From contig NZ_SRJD01000014.1 in the NCBI RefSeq assembly GCF_004684935.1, forward strand, positions 27,376 through 91,375: a stretch of DNA of 64,000 nt, in the 5' to 3' direction. Positions 19,514-29,895 of this stretch are shown here, piece after piece. A program made the position numbers and the translations under genes. This DNA is from Sporolactobacillus shoreae. GTDB lineage: Bacteria > Bacillota > Bacilli > Bacillales > Sporolactobacillaceae. A model generated the notes under the pieces. That model had not been told where the DNA came from. It was given only the letters and a program-made list of their open reading frames with translations, and made no database searches. The stretch's first letter is position 1. Each line of letters opens with the position of its first letter.

Positions 19514-19661
19514 CCTTCTCCCGTCCCGTCACCTTAAAATTCTGTACAGCCAGTTTCATACTTTAACGGAAAACCGTTACTCTTTACAGTATACTCGAAA
19601 ACTGTCTGATCAGAAAGTGATTCAGAAACGGAGCCGCAGTATCTTCCTATAAATCGCGGAT

Positions 19662-19695
19662 AAAAAAAAACGACACGTTATTTCCATCGTGTCGT
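19662..19695 (-). terminator. Terminator of trxB
   Basis: ACGACACG (19670-19677) and CGTGTCGT (19688-19695) form the stem. The minus strand then runs into eight or more T residues. Confidence 0.9.
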
Positions 19696-19851
19696 CCCAA
19701 TGATTTATATCTAAAAAAGGGGGGTCAATTTCTATTTTAGTATACCTTTATTTCATTGCAGATCGGTTACACACAGGTTAAGGGTGGATAAAAATGGATT
19801 CAAACAGTGACCTAATATCTGCGACCGAAGTGCCACACGTTTTTTTGAAGT

Positions 19852-20805
<954 letters not shown>

Positions 20806-20937
20806 TCATCCCATTCCTTCCATGCCTGCATTAATTATAATAATTATTATCTGCTTAATTGATACTTCTATGCTAAAGAAAGGGAGGTGCAAAGTCCAGA
20901 AAACTGCTCATCGGACACAAATAGGGGTGGCGGTCCA

Positions 20938-22452
20938 TCAGTTCATCAGTTTTTCTTCCCATTTGCTGTCAAGCGCCCGCGTCAGTTCCCCTACATGTTT
21001 GCGTATCCGATAAACGGTGGTACCTGCTTTATCGGCGATCGCCTTCTGGGACGCATGCATACCGAACTCCTTTTTCCATAAATAATAGAGTGCAGCCGCC
21101 CAGCCGCTGCAGTCCGTGTTTTCTGACGCTCCGGCGACTGAATCGACGACAAGCCAGAAGCTGTAAAGTTCAGGGTGTTTCATAGCCTCTTTTTCTCCAC
21201 CAGACAGGCTTTCAACAATTCTCATGATCTGAATTCTGTCATCCGTCTCTCCGGACTGCCGCTCGTTCAGCAAACGGGCCGCAATCCCTCTGATCTCGGC
21301 ATCCGGTCCTTTTTTCGACGCCTCTTCAATTAAGGATCCTTCTTCCGTTCTGGCGAGATAAAACAGTGAGAACAGCTGATAAGCGCGTCCGCCATCCCAT
21401 ATCTCTTTTCTGAGCAGATCCCCGATCATAAAGTTTTCTCGCGCTTCAGGCTCGAACATCATGTCCTGAATCTTGCTGTACTTGAATGGATGAAAGGGTT
21501 TGCTGCTGAAATAATCAACCATCCCCCAGTATTTCTCAGCAAGTTTCCGATGATTCATATGATAAGCGGCAAGCGCCATCCAGAAACAAAAAACCTGATC
21601 ACGGTGGACACCCCTCTGTTCGGCAATTTTCAGCCAGTAAAAAGCTTTTTTATAGTCACCAACGAAAAGATACGTTGATCCGATTTTACCGCAGTGTTCA
21701 GGGAGGATCGGAAAAATTCCATCCAGTCGTTTCATCACTTTCCGGAGATTTTCCTGTTCCCCAAGCTGACTGAAAAAAGTCGCCAGATTACACAATGCGT
21801 GGATGTTTCCCGGATCTTTGGCCAGAACGGCTTCAGCTACTGCCATGGCTTTTTCTGTGGCGCCTGTTGAAAAATAGGCGATCATTAGATTATTCTGAGC
21901 CGCAAGATAATCCGGTTCTTCCCGGATCACTTTTTTAAATAAATAAATGGATTCTTCAAAACGTCCATGCTCCAGAGCCGCTCTCCCCCGCTCGTGCAAG
22001 CTGATATAAGGCGGCTCTTCATCCTCATCCATATCCTGTGTTTCTGAAGTAAGCATCTCTAATAATTCCCGGGCTTCGTGGGCAAAAGCGCCATGCGGTT
22101 CAAGTGCCATATATGTCCTTACTTCGGTGAGCGCCTCCTCAAAATCACCGAGATAGGCATAATTGTTAGCCATAAAAAAATAACATTCGGTCATTTGCGC
22201 ATCAAGCTCGTGAACAATCTTTTTCAGCAGGTCTATCGATGCGGTATAATTCTCCAACTCGGACAGAATCGCCGCCTGCTGGGCAAGATACTCGACCTCA
22301 TTGGGTTTTATCTTCAGAGCGCGTTCAAGATACCTGCTTGCGCGCTCCAGATCGCCTTTCTGGTAACTGGTCATCCCCTTCTGATAGAAAAAATCTCCGT
22401 CATGATGCAGGGATATGACCCGCTTCTTCTGCGACTGATCTCCTTTACTCAT
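20938..22452 (-). CDS. Tetratricopeptide-repeat protein (YvcD-like)
   Basis: A 504-residue soluble protein with several TPR units. Clear examples are QKGDLERASRYLERALKIKPN (residues ~31-51), LGDFEEALTEVRTYMALEP (~102-120) and HGRFEESIYLFKKVIREEPD (~161-180). TPRs mediate protein-protein contacts. The last ~60 residues (LYYLWKKEFGMHASQKAIADKAGTT and following) look like a helical DNA-binding-like segment. B. subtilis has a TPR gene, yvcD, at the same place beside trxB, so I regard it as the orthologue, of unknown function. The start follows AGAAGGA. Confidence 0.85.
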   Translation of the reverse strand: MSKGDQSQKKRVISLHHDGDFFYQKGMTSYQKGDLERASRYLERALKIKPNEVEYLAQQAAILSELENYTASIDLLKKIVHELDAQMTECYFFMANNYAYLGDFEEALTEVRTYMALEPHGAFAHEARELLEMLTSETQDMDEDEEPPYISLHERGRAALEHGRFEESIYLFKKVIREEPDYLAAQNNLMIAYFSTGATEKAMAVAEAVLAKDPGNIHALCNLATFFSQLGEQENLRKVMKRLDGIFPILPEHCGKIGSTYLFVGDYKKAFYWLKIAEQRGVHRDQVFCFWMALAAYHMNHRKLAEKYWGMVDYFSSKPFHPFKYSKIQDMMFEPEARENFMIGDLLRKEIWDGGRAYQLFSLFYLARTEEGSLIEEASKKGPDAEIRGIAARLLNERQSGETDDRIQIMRIVESLSGGEKEAMKHPELYSFWLVVDSVAGASENTDCSGWAAALYYLWKKEFGMHASQKAIADKAGTTVYRIRKHVGELTRALDSKWEEKLMN

Positions 22453-22573
22453 ACAATCCTTCTGCCTCCGTACACCTTTAATCTCCTCTGTAAATTCAGT
22501 ATAGCATATTTAATTCGGCCTTAGAAAAGATTGAAGGATCCTAACGTGCGGAAAGTGTACTTCGGCGCGACAT

Positions 22574-22605
22574 GAAAAAAGGCTCAAGATCTGTCTCTTG
22601 AGCCT
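22574..22605 (-). terminator. Terminator of the DoxX gene
   Basis: The 10-bp stem AGGCTCAAGA/TCTTGAGCCT is followed on the minus strand by TTTTTTC, 25 bp past the stop. Confidence 0.92.
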
Positions 22606-22629
22606 CTGCACCTTAAATTTGACTCTTTG

Positions 22630-23151
22630 TCACGCAGCCTCATCTCTGGACGCCGACTTTCCAAACCAGCCACCCACCGTTTTACGGATCCAAGGGATGA
22701 CCCAAAAATCGCCGCCAAGCTTACCCGCGTTAAAGCCAGCAAAGAGAATAATGACTCCGATCAAGACGTAAAGAGGGTTTGTTGAAACCGTACCCGCGAA
22801 CATATACATAAAATTCATGAGCAGGCCAAAGAAAATGGCTGCGGTCGTCAGTGTCCCGAGAATCAGACCGATACCAACCAGCAGTTCGCCCCACTTCACA
22901 AGGAAACTGAAAAATGGTGATGCGGGCAGTGCGATATGCTGAAGAAACGCGTTGAATGGACCGTAAAGAATGTTACCTGTTGGTCCGGTGACCGGATGAG
23001 CGATTGCACCATGCATAAAGCCTGATGCATCGAAAGGCTTAGCTCCGAAAACTTTGTGAAATCCATCCATTGTCCATTGCCAACCGAGCCATAAGCGCAG
23101 AAGAAGTAAGATAACTGAAGACGTTTTACTGGTTCTTAACCAATTAACCAT
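22630..23151 (-). CDS. DoxX-family membrane protein
   Basis: A 173-residue membrane protein of the DoxX family, with four or so transmembrane helices. The pattern LLLLRLWLGWQWTMDGFHKVFG followed by FLVKWGELLVGIGLILG and GVIILFAGFNAGKLGGDFWVIPW is typical. Members have been linked to thiosulfate:quinone oxidation in archaea and to redox stress in bacteria, but the role here is unknown. I choose the ATG at 23151, preceded by GGGGG at 8 bases; the ATG five codons upstream lacks a binding site. Two Fnr-like boxes and a cre-like sequence precede it, suggesting expression tuned to oxygen and carbon supply. Confidence 0.85.
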   Translation of the reverse strand: MVNWLRTSKTSSVILLLLRLWLGWQWTMDGFHKVFGAKPFDASGFMHGAIAHPVTGPTGNILYGPFNAFLQHIALPASPFFSFLVKWGELLVGIGLILGTLTTAAIFFGLLMNFMYMFAGTVSTNPLYVLIGVIILFAGFNAGKLGGDFWVIPWIRKTVGGWFGKSASRDEAA

Positions 23152-23171
23152 AATGCCGGCCCCCATTCATT

Positions 23172-23185
23172 ATTAAGCGCTTTCA
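23172..23185 (-). promoter_or_regulatory. Possible cre (CcpA) site before the DoxX gene
   Basis: The minus strand reads TGAAAGCGCTTAAT, matching the cre consensus TGWAANCGNTNWCA at all but the final two positions. It is located 21-34 bp before the chosen start. A similar TGAAAGCGCTAT lies upstream of hpf near 46030. Weak evidence. Confidence 0.35.
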
Positions 23186-23203
23186 TTTTTACTGGTCAAT
23201 CAA

Positions 23204-23219
23204 AGTGATTTTCATCACC
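23204..23219. promoter_or_regulatory. Fnr/CRP-like box 2 (degenerate)
   Basis: AGTGATTTTCATCACC matches TGTGA-N6-TCACA with one mismatch in each half. Its centre is exactly 60 bp from the perfect box at 23264 and about 60 bp from the DoxX start. Confidence 0.55.
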
Positions 23220-23263
23220 TAACTATTTTATACCCCCTTTCATTAAATAATTATGTGATTTGA

Positions 23264-23279
23264 ATCACATAAATAACCC
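23264..23279. promoter_or_regulatory. Fnr/CRP-like box 1 (perfect)
   Basis: TGTGATTTGAATCACA is a perfect TGTGA-N6-TCACA palindrome. The symmetry extends to TTATGTGA...TCACATAA. It sits between ppaX and the DoxX gene. Confidence 0.7.
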
Positions 23280-23323
23280 TCTTTTAAAAAATTCCATGTC
23301 ATCTAAGTGGGCACACACCGATT

Positions 23324-23977
23324 TCATAAAGTGGCGCTGTCCGCTGTCCGGACCAGTTTCAGCAAGTCGTTCATACTGTCGATCAAATAATCCGGATGCA
23401 ATTTTTCCAGAACAGAGCGGCCTTTCATTGACCAGCCGACCGCTGCTGTGCGGACATGTGCGCCCGAGCCCGCGAGAATATCGGAGGGACTGTCTCCTAC
23501 CATCAGAGTGGATTCCGGCTGCGCCGCCAATTGCACCATCGCTTTTTCAACCGGTTCCGGATCCGGCTTCAGACGTGCTACGTCATCACTCGTCACGACA
23601 GTATCGAAATATCCGGCAATGTGGGTAAATTCAAGACCGCGGTTGACCATGTCCCTCTTTTTTGTTGAAACGACACCCATTTTGCATCCCTCTGAGGAAA
23701 GCTTTTCCAGTGTTTCATGAACATGGGGAAATTCAGTCACCAGTCGGTCATGAAATTTGCTGTTATGTGCCCGGTACACTTCGATCATTTCATCCCTCTG
23801 TGCAGGATCGACATGGTCAAAACTCAGTTCAAGCGGCTCTCCTATAAAAGGAATCAGATCCTTTTTTGTATATTTACCCGGAAAATAGCGGTCAAGTGTG
23901 TATTGGAATGATGCCAGGATGAGATTATTCGTATTAATTAGCGTCCCGTCTAGATCAAATAAAACCGTTCGAATCAA
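23324..23977 (-). CDS. ppaX: Pyrophosphatase PpaX (HAD superfamily)
   Basis: HAD-family hydrolase of 217 residues. In Bacillus PpaX removes the pyrophosphate released when HprK dephosphorylates P-Ser-HPr and P-Ser-Crh. The catalytic DxD motif is VLFDLDGTLINT at the N-terminus, motif II is VVSTKK (near 101), and motif IV is MVGDSPSDILAG (near 167). The hprK-lgt-ppaX order matches B. subtilis. In this copy a dispersed repeat and a terminator lie between lgt and ppaX, so ppaX may no longer be strictly co-transcribed with hprK. Confidence 0.9.
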   Translation of the reverse strand: MIRTVLFDLDGTLINTNNLILASFQYTLDRYFPGKYTKKDLIPFIGEPLELSFDHVDPAQRDEMIEVYRAHNSKFHDRLVTEFPHVHETLEKLSSEGCKMGVVSTKKRDMVNRGLEFTHIAGYFDTVVTSDDVARLKPDPEPVEKAMVQLAAQPESTLMVGDSPSDILAGSGAHVRTAAVGWSMKGRSVLEKLHPDYLIDSMNDLLKLVRTADSATL

Positions 23978-24005
23978 GCTAAATCCCCCAAGCGTTTTAA
24001 AAGTA

Positions 24006-24123
24006 AAGGCTCAGTTAAACGTGTCTGCTCTTTTTCGCTCCAGATGTTCGCTTTCCGCGGGCGTTGCGCACCTTCAGCCTACTCAACAAAGGAGCGAAAT
24101 CAACATTGAACTTTAACAGAACC
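24006..24123. repeat. Dispersed TIR-bearing repeat, copy 4 (shortened)
   Basis: An 118-bp copy starting AAGGCTCAGTTAAACGTGTC and ending AACTTTAACAGAACC. It shares CTTTTTCGCTCCAGATG and CGCTTTCCGCGGGCG with the others. It lies between lgt and ppaX. Confidence 0.78.
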
Positions 24124-24126
24124 AAA

Positions 24127-24162
24127 GTAAAAAGAACGCCGCCCCGTATTTACGGCACGGCA
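24127..24162 (-). terminator. Terminator after lgt
   Basis: On the minus strand GCCGTGCCGT and ACGGGGCGGC pair imperfectly around AAAT, then GTTCTTTTTACTTT follows. It lies 9 bp past the lgt stop. Confidence 0.65.
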
Positions 24163-24170
24163 CAGTAGAG

Positions 24171-24980
24171 TCAGGTGTCCAGATAATGTGGACGCTTCTC
24201 TTTTTTCAGTCTCCAGAACAGGATCAGGCCTACCCCGAAAATAACCAATATCACAGCGAGCCATTGAGAGACACGTAGCGGTCCCAACATCAGGCTGTCG
24301 GTACGAAGTCCTTCGATGTATGAGCGGCCGAGTGAATACCAGATGACATAGGACAGAAAAAGTTCACCGCGGCGCAAATTCACCCGTCTCAGAATAAGCA
24401 GAAGGATGAAGCCCGCAAAATCCCACACCGACTCGTACAAAAAGGTTGGGATGTAGTAGACACCATTGATCAGCATTTGATTGACAATAAAATTCGGCAG
24501 ATGCATACTTTCAAGCGCGGCCCGTGTCGTGGGACCACCGTGCGCTTCCTGATTCATAAAGTTGCCCCAGCGTCCGATCGCTTGGCCAAGAATCACGCTG
24601 GGTGCCGCGACATCGGCCACCTTCCAGAAGGGAAGATGGCGAACGAGGCAAAAAACAATAGCGGTCACTACGGAACCAATCAAGGCTCCATAGATAGCGA
24701 TACCGCCGTTCCAGACCGCGATGATCTGTGCAGGATGCTGAGAATAGTAGGGCCATTCAAAAGCGACATAGTAGATTCGCGCCGAAATCACCGCAATCGG
24801 AGCTGCAAACATGATTAAGTCAATATATGTATCATGAGGAAGGCCTCGTTTTTTCCCTTCACGCATCGCCAGAAGCAAACCGAGCAAAGCGCCACCCGCA
24901 ATGATGATGCCGTACCAGTAAATATGAATCGGGCCCAGCTGAAGGGCGACCCGGTTCAAAGGTTCAATCGACTGATCCAT
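24171..24980 (-). CDS. lgt: Prolipoprotein diacylglyceryl transferase
   Basis: Membrane enzyme that attaches diacylglycerol to the lipobox cysteine of prolipoproteins, the first step of lipoprotein maturation. The protein (269 residues from the chosen start) has about seven membrane helices and the Lgt signature [17 protein letters not shown] near residue 135, with [14 protein letters not shown] at the N-terminus and [17 protein letters not shown] near the C-terminus. I choose the ATG at 24980, 8 bases after GGTGG; an ATG eight codons upstream (25004) is possible but has no good site. It lies 89 bp after hprK. Confidence 0.95.
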   Translation of the reverse strand: MDQSIEPLNRVALQLGPIHIYWYGIIIAGGALLGLLLAMREGKKRGLPHDTYIDLIMFAAPIAVISARIYYVAFEWPYYSQHPAQIIAVWNGGIAIYGALIGSVVTAIVFCLVRHLPFWKVADVAAPSVILGQAIGRWGNFMNQEAHGGPTTRAALESMHLPNFIVNQMLINGVYYIPTFLYESVWDFAGFILLLILRRVNLRRGELFLSYVIWYSLGRSYIEGLRTDSLMLGPLRVSQWLAVILVIFGVGLILFWRLKKEKRPHYLDT

Positions 24981-25069
24981 TCTTTTTTCCACCATGCCTT
25001 TCATAGATGTAAAAGGGAGTTCTGATCAATAAGATAAAGACTCACGAAAAGAGTGAATCAAGATTCCGT

Positions 25070-25990
25070 TCAGCGTTCATTCAATGTATCGTTCAAGCGG
25101 TCGGAAAACTGCTGCGCGGCGTGATAGCCCATATTTTTCAGGCGGAAATTCATCGCTGCCACCTCAATAATCACGGCCAGGTTACGGCCAGGGCGCACCG
25201 GAAGCACAAGACGCGGCACTTCCGTATCAATTAACTTTATTTTTTCTTCATCAAGACCGAGCCGATCATAGACTTTATTCTGATCCCAGAGTTCGAGATG
25301 AATGACGAGTGATACTCGCTTGTAGTTTCGGACAGCTCCCGCTCCGAACAGAGTCATCACATTGATGATGCCGAGTCCGCGGATTTCCAGCAAATGCTGA
25401 ATCAGTTCAGGCGCGTTTCCGACTAGTTCGGATTCACCTTCCTGCCGGATCTCCACCGAATCGTCCGCTACCAGACGGTGCCCGCGTTTAACCAGTTCAA
25501 GCGCCGTTTCACTTTTGCCGACCCCGCTCTCCCCCGTGATCAGCACGCCGACACCATAGACATCGACAAGGACACCATGAACCGCCGTCATTGGCGCAAG
25601 CCGCGATTCAAGATAATTGGTAATCATACTGCTCAAGCGAGTCGTTTTCATCTTGGACTGCAGGATCGGAACATCACGCTTATTGGAAGAAATAATAAAT
25701 TCCTGAGGAACTTCAATTCCGCGCGAAATGACGATACAGGGTGTCTGGGCCGTGCACAGCTGTGATGTACGTTTGTAACGTTCATCCGTGCTCAGCTCAT
25801 TAAAAAAAGACAATTCAGTCCGCCCGAGCAGCTGCAGCCGCCTTCTCGGATAGTAGGTAAAATAACCGGCAATTTCCAGCCCGGGCCGCGAAATATCACT
25901 AACAATAATTTCCCGGCCGGTCCCTTTCTCACCGCTGACCAGTGTTAAATCGAAATGTTCAATCAGTTCACTGACGCGCACTTTGTTCAT
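25070..25990 (-). CDS. hprK: HPr kinase/phosphorylase
   Basis: Bifunctional enzyme that phosphorylates Ser46 of HPr and Crh when glycolytic intermediates are high and reverses this with phosphate. The 306 residues carry the Walker A motif GESGVGKS (near 155), the preceding [14 protein letters not shown], the HprK signature [20 protein letters not shown] (near 204), and [17 protein letters not shown] near the end. The ATG at 25990 has only a weak binding site (GGGCAGCGG). It connects to crh at 16266 and to ppaX downstream. Confidence 0.97.
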   Translation of the reverse strand: MNKVRVSELIEHFDLTLVSGEKGTGREIIVSDISRPGLEIAGYFTYYPRRRLQLLGRTELSFFNELSTDERYKRTSQLCTAQTPCIVISRGIEVPQEFIISSNKRDVPILQSKMKTTRLSSMITNYLESRLAPMTAVHGVLVDVYGVGVLITGESGVGKSETALELVKRGHRLVADDSVEIRQEGESELVGNAPELIQHLLEIRGLGIINVMTLFGAGAVRNYKRVSLVIHLELWDQNKVYDRLGLDEEKIKLIDTEVPRLVLPVRPGRNLAVIIEVAAMNFRLKNMGYHAAQQFSDRLNDTLNER

Positions 25991-26311
25991 AAGCGATAGC
26001 CGCTGCCCGGACCGACTTCGTCCGTTCTCTCTTCATCGTGCATCTGCTGCTGCAGTCCGGCACGCACTCCGAAAGCTTAAATTCCGCCGCAGCGCGGCGT
26101 ACATACCCCCGGGAGAGCTTCCCCTCCGAATTCTCTCTGAAATTGCGCCGCGCCGCCACACCCGGCGTTCCCGGAAGCCTGATTCTCGTTCACAATTAAC
26201 ATTCTGATCAGAAATGCGATCTACCTGGCGCATCCGATCTTTTTTTCATTTTACCATAGATTGTTGGAATTGATGCTCCTTCTTCACTATGAGAAATAGC
26301 CGGGCATCTGG
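25991..26311. other. GC-rich region upstream of hprK
   Basis: Within this 321-bp gap, about 25995-26180 is noticeably more GC-rich than its surroundings (CCGCCGCAGCGCGGCG and GCGCCGCGCCGCCACA stretches), with many self-complementary GC runs. No open frame here has protein character or a ribosome binding site. It might be a structured 5' leader of hprK, whose start codon has an unusually poor Shine-Dalgarno sequence. Confidence 0.4.
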
Positions 26312-26689
26312 TTACCTTTTTTTCAATGGTCGGATAATAAATGTCTGGATAATCATCTGAAAAAGCGCCATGATAATAGCCACGATCAGCGCGCTGCCAA
26401 AGCCTTCAAGTTTGAAAGCCGGCCCCATAATGGCTGAGGTCAGAAGAAGCATCAGCGCATTGATCACAAAAATAAAAAACCCGAGTGAGAGAATGGTCGC
26501 CGGAAGTGAAAAAAGAAGCAGAACCGGCCGGACAAATACATTAAGTATGGATAATACCACACTGGCTAGGAAAGCCGCCCCAACACCTGACAATTGAACC
26601 ATTGTGTGTAGATAACCCGCCAGCGTCATAAGAATAATCATGTTGATGACGATATTAAGCAAAGAATTGGCAATCCAGCTTCGAAACAA
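26312..26689 (-). CDS. yvlD: Phage-holin-like/YvlD-family membrane protein
   Basis: A small membrane protein (125 residues from the chosen start) of the YvlD (4TMS phage holin superfamily-like) group, with four hydrophobic helices including NIVINMIILMTLAGYL and SILNVFVRPVLLLFSLP. Function is unknown; in B. subtilis yvlABCD belongs to the cell-envelope stress (SigW) regulon. I choose a TTG at 26689, 8 bases after GGGGAG; an in-frame GTG at 26698 overlaps the yvlC stop but has no room for a binding site. Tight spacing indicates co-transcription with the PspC-domain gene upstream. Confidence 0.85.
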   Translation of the reverse strand: MFRSWIANSLLNIVINMIILMTLAGYLHTMVQLSGVGAAFLASVVLSILNVFVRPVLLLFSLPATILSLGFFIFVINALMLLLTSAIMGPAFKLEGFGSALIVAIIMALFQMIIQTFIIRPLKKR

Positions 26690-26694
26690 CCCAT

Positions 26695-26889
26695 TCACTC
26701 CCCTTGTTCGGGAATGATAAAGTAGGCCAGAAAATAGCCGACGGTACATGGAAAAAAGAAGCTGGCGACCAGCAGAACGATAAAGATGACACGGACAAGC
26801 GTCGGGTCGATATCAAAATATTCTCCGATGCCCCCGAGAATTCCCGCCAAAACACGGTTATTACGGGATCGAACAAGTCTCTTCTTCAT
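26695..26889 (-). CDS. yvlC: PspC-domain membrane protein (YvlC-like)
   Basis: A 64-residue PspC-domain protein: KKRLVRSRNNRVLAGILGGI, then EYFDIDPTLVRVIFIVLLVA and a membrane helix ending in YFIIPEQGE. PspC proteins sense or respond to membrane stress. It precedes yvlD, as in B. subtilis. The start follows GGGAGG at 7 bases. A possible -10 (TATAGT) lies about 25 bp upstream of that site, but I found no clear SigW promoter. Confidence 0.88.
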   Translation of the reverse strand: MKKRLVRSRNNRVLAGILGGIGEYFDIDPTLVRVIFIVLLVASFFFPCTVGYFLAYFIIPEQGE

Positions 26890-27005
26890 GGTTTGCCTCC
26901 CGAATACGAATCTCTTTCAACTATACCCTGTTCACGGCCAGATTAACAAGCCGGATGTCTATCTGATTTTAATGGACTTGCTGAAAAAAAATTCCCAGGT
27001 CTTGT

Positions 27006-29888
27006 TTATTCCGCTTTCCCTGCTGCCAGCTCTTGATCCTCAAGCAGTGAATCCATCCGTTTCCGGTCACGCTCAAGTATCGGTTTCAGATATTTTCCAG
27101 TGTAGGATCCCGATGTTTCTGCGATCACTTCCGGAGTGCCAGTACCAACAATCGTTCCGCCGCCGTCTCCGCCTTCAGGTCCGAGATCGACCAGGTAATC
27201 GGCGCATTTTATGACGTCAAGATTGTGTTCAATGATCAACACGCTGTCCCCGCTGTCGACGAGTGCCTGGAGTACCCGGAGCAGGCGGGCGATATCATCG
27301 GTGTGCAGGCCGGTTGTCGGCTCGTCCAGAATATAAAGTGCGCGCCCTTTCGTTCTCCGGAACAGCTGTGAAGCCAGCTTGACACGCTGCGCTTCGCCGC
27401 CCGACAAAGTTGTCGCTGGCTGTCCGAGACGAATATATCCTAGGCCGACATCAAACAGGGGTTCCAGCCTCCTTCTGATCCGCGGCACATTTTTAAAAAA
27501 CTCAAGGCCCTCCTCCACAGTCATATCAAGTACATCAGCAATCGTCTTTCCTTTATAGGTAACGTCCAGAGTTTCTCTGTTGTAACGCTTTCCGTGGCAA
27601 ACTTCACACGGGACATAAACATCCGGCAGGAAGTGCATCTCGATTTTTATGATTCCGTCACCGGTGCAGGCCTCGCAGCGTCCGCCCTTAACGTTAAAAC
27701 TAAAACGCCCCTTTTTGTAACCGCGGATTTTGGCTTCATTTGTCGCGGCGAATACATCCCGGATCATGTCGAAAACACCGGTATAGGTTGCCGGGTTGGA
27801 TCGCGGAGTACGCCCGATCGGCGACTGGTCGATCTGAATGACGCGGTCAAGTTCCTTGATCCCCTTGATCTGTTTGAATTCTCCCGGAGCGTCTTTTCTG
27901 CCATGCAGTTTCTGGGCAAGGGCTTTGAAGAGCACTTCATTGACCAGCGTACTCTTTCCCGAGCCGGAAACACCCGTCACAACGGTCATCACGCCAAGCG
28001 GAAAGCTGACACTGATATTCTTCAGATTATTCGCCTTCGCCCCGACAATCTTGATCGCCCGATTTGTTATTTTTCTGCGTTTCGCCGGTATTGGAATAAA
28101 TTTCTTACCCGACAAGTACTGGCCGGTCAGCGAGTGTTCATCCTTCATGATCTCCCGCGGGGTACCCTGGGCGGTAATCCGCCCACCGTGCTCGCCGGCG
28201 CCCGGGCCAACGTCAATAATATAATCCGAAGCAAGCATCGTGTCTTCGTCGTGTTCGACGATAATCAGTGTGTTGCCGAGATCACGCATATTGAGCAGCG
28301 TATGGATCAGTCGGTCATTATCCCGCTGATGGAGGCCGATGGACGGCTCGTCCAGAATATAAAGCACCCCCATCAGCTGCGAGCCAATCTGAGTCGCCAG
28401 CCGGATACGCTGCGCCTCACCGCCGGAAAGTGTTCCTGCCGCCCGGCTCAGCGTCAGATAATCCAGACCGACGTCAATCAGAAATTCTGTTCTCTGTTTG
28501 ATTTCGCGCAGGATCAGTCGGGCAATCGTCTGTTCCTTCGGTGTCAGTTCCAGACCGTTGAAAAACTGAAGCATCAGCCTGATCGGCATCTCCGTCACTT
28601 CACTGATATGCTTCCCACTGATTTTAACGGCCAGCGCTTCGGGCCGAAGCCGATAGCCGTGGCACGTTGGGCAAGGCTTCTGCATCATATACTCCGACAT
28701 CTGTTCACGGATGTAATCCGAAGTCGTTTCTTTATAACGCCTGCTGATGTTCGGCAGGACACCTTCATAATACATGTCCTTATCGCGGACATCGCCGAAT
28801 TCATTTTCATAATGGAAATGGATCCGCTCAGTTCCTGAACCATGCAGAAGCATGTGCAACTGATCTTTAGGCAGCTTTTCAACAGGCACATTCATGTCAA
28901 TGCCAAAATGTGCGCAGGCCGCCTTCAGCAGCTGTGGGTAGTACTGCGAGCTGGTTGGTTCCCAAGCGGCTATTGCGCCGTCCGCCAGAGTCTTTGTCCG
29001 GTCAGGAATCACCAGATCGGGATCCACTTCCATCCGCGAGCCGAGCCCGTCACAGTCCGGGCAGGCGCCGAATGGGCTATTGAATGAAAAGAGGCGCGGC
29101 TCCAGTTCGCCGATGGAAAAACCGCAATAGGGGCAAGCGTGCTGTTCGGAAAAAAGCAGCTCTTCTCCGCCGATCACGTCGACAAGGGCATGTCCTTCCG
29201 TCAGTTTGCAGGCCGCTTCGAGGGAATCGGCCAGCCGGCCCTCAATCTCCGGTTTGATAACGATCCGGTCGATGATCACATCTATATCATGCTTCTTATT
29301 CTTTTCAAGTTTAATTTCCTCGCTGACTTCACGAAGCTCCCCGTCAACGCGGACACGGACATACCCTTTTTTCTTAATCTCTTCAAGAACTTTAGCCTGT
29401 GTCCCCTTCCTTCCGGAAACGAGCGGTGCGAGGATCTGAATCTTTGTCCGCTCCGGATAGGCGAGCACGCGATCCACCATCTGTTCCACCGTCTGGGACG
29501 TGATTTCAATCCCATGATTTGGGCAGAACGGATGGCCCACACGTGCATAGAGTAGCCGCAGATAGTCATAGATCTCCGTTACTGTACCGACGGTCGAACG
29601 CGGGTTATGGCTTGTCGTTTTCTGGTCAATCGAGATCGCCGGAGAGAGCCCCTCAATGGCGTCGACATCCGGTTTGTTTGTCTGGCCGAGGAACTGGCGT
29701 GCATAGGCCGACAGTGATTCCACATAACGGCGCTGACCTTCGGCATAGATGGTGTCAAACGCCAGTGAAGACTTGCCGGAGCCGGAAAGTCCGGTGACAA
29801 CGACCATTTTGTCACGCGGTATGGTCACACTGACATTTTTCAGATTATGTTCGCGAGCGCCTTTAACGACGATGTTTTCCAGTACCAT
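27006..29888 (-). CDS. uvrA: Excinuclease ABC subunit A
   Basis: Damage-recognition ATPase of nucleotide excision repair, which loads UvrB at lesions. The 960-residue protein has two ABC ATPase modules with Walker A motifs [10 protein letters not shown] (near residue 31) and [10 protein letters not shown] (near 640), and two LSGGEAQR signatures. Zinc-binding cysteines appear in [28 protein letters not shown] in part, CPTCHGYRL, and [13 protein letters not shown] with CEVCHGKRY. It begins 7 bp after the uvrB stop, so the two are translationally linked. Confidence 0.98.
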   Translation of the reverse strand: MVLENIVVKGAREHNLKNVSVTIPRDKMVVVTGLSGSGKSSLAFDTIYAEGQRRYVESLSAYARQFLGQTNKPDVDAIEGLSPAISIDQKTTSHNPRSTVGTVTEIYDYLRLLYARVGHPFCPNHGIEITSQTVEQMVDRVLAYPERTKIQILAPLVSGRKGTQAKVLEEIKKKGYVRVRVDGELREVSEEIKLEKNKKHDIDVIIDRIVIKPEIEGRLADSLEAACKLTEGHALVDVIGGEELLFSEQHACPYCGFSIGELEPRLFSFNSPFGACPDCDGLGSRMEVDPDLVIPDRTKTLADGAIAAWEPTSSQYYPQLLKAACAHFGIDMNVPVEKLPKDQLHMLLHGSGTERIHFHYENEFGDVRDKDMYYEGVLPNISRRYKETTSDYIREQMSEYMMQKPCPTCHGYRLRPEALAVKISGKHISEVTEMPIRLMLQFFNGLELTPKEQTIARLILREIKQRTEFLIDVGLDYLTLSRAAGTLSGGEAQRIRLATQIGSQLMGVLYILDEPSIGLHQRDNDRLIHTLLNMRDLGNTLIIVEHDEDTMLASDYIIDVGPGAGEHGGRITAQGTPREIMKDEHSLTGQYLSGKKFIPIPAKRRKITNRAIKIVGAKANNLKNISVSFPLGVMTVVTGVSGSGKSTLVNEVLFKALAQKLHGRKDAPGEFKQIKGIKELDRVIQIDQSPIGRTPRSNPATYTGVFDMIRDVFAATNEAKIRGYKKGRFSFNVKGGRCEACTGDGIIKIEMHFLPDVYVPCEVCHGKRYNRETLDVTYKGKTIADVLDMTVEEGLEFFKNVPRIRRRLEPLFDVGLGYIRLGQPATTLSGGEAQRVKLASQLFRRTKGRALYILDEPTTGLHTDDIARLLRVLQALVDSGDSVLIIEHNLDVIKCADYLVDLGPEGGDGGGTIVGTGTPEVIAETSGSYTGKYLKPILERDRKRMDSLLEDQELAAGKAE

Positions 29889-29895
29889 AGACTCG

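Noticed and set aside
26033..26233. 66-codon Arg-rich minus-strand frame before hprK
   Set aside because: GC-rich sequence gives long chance frames; no start signal and no protein-like pattern.
27594..28838. 414-codon plus-strand open frame opposite uvrA
   Set aside because: Antisense shadow of a highly conserved gene; no protein-family character.
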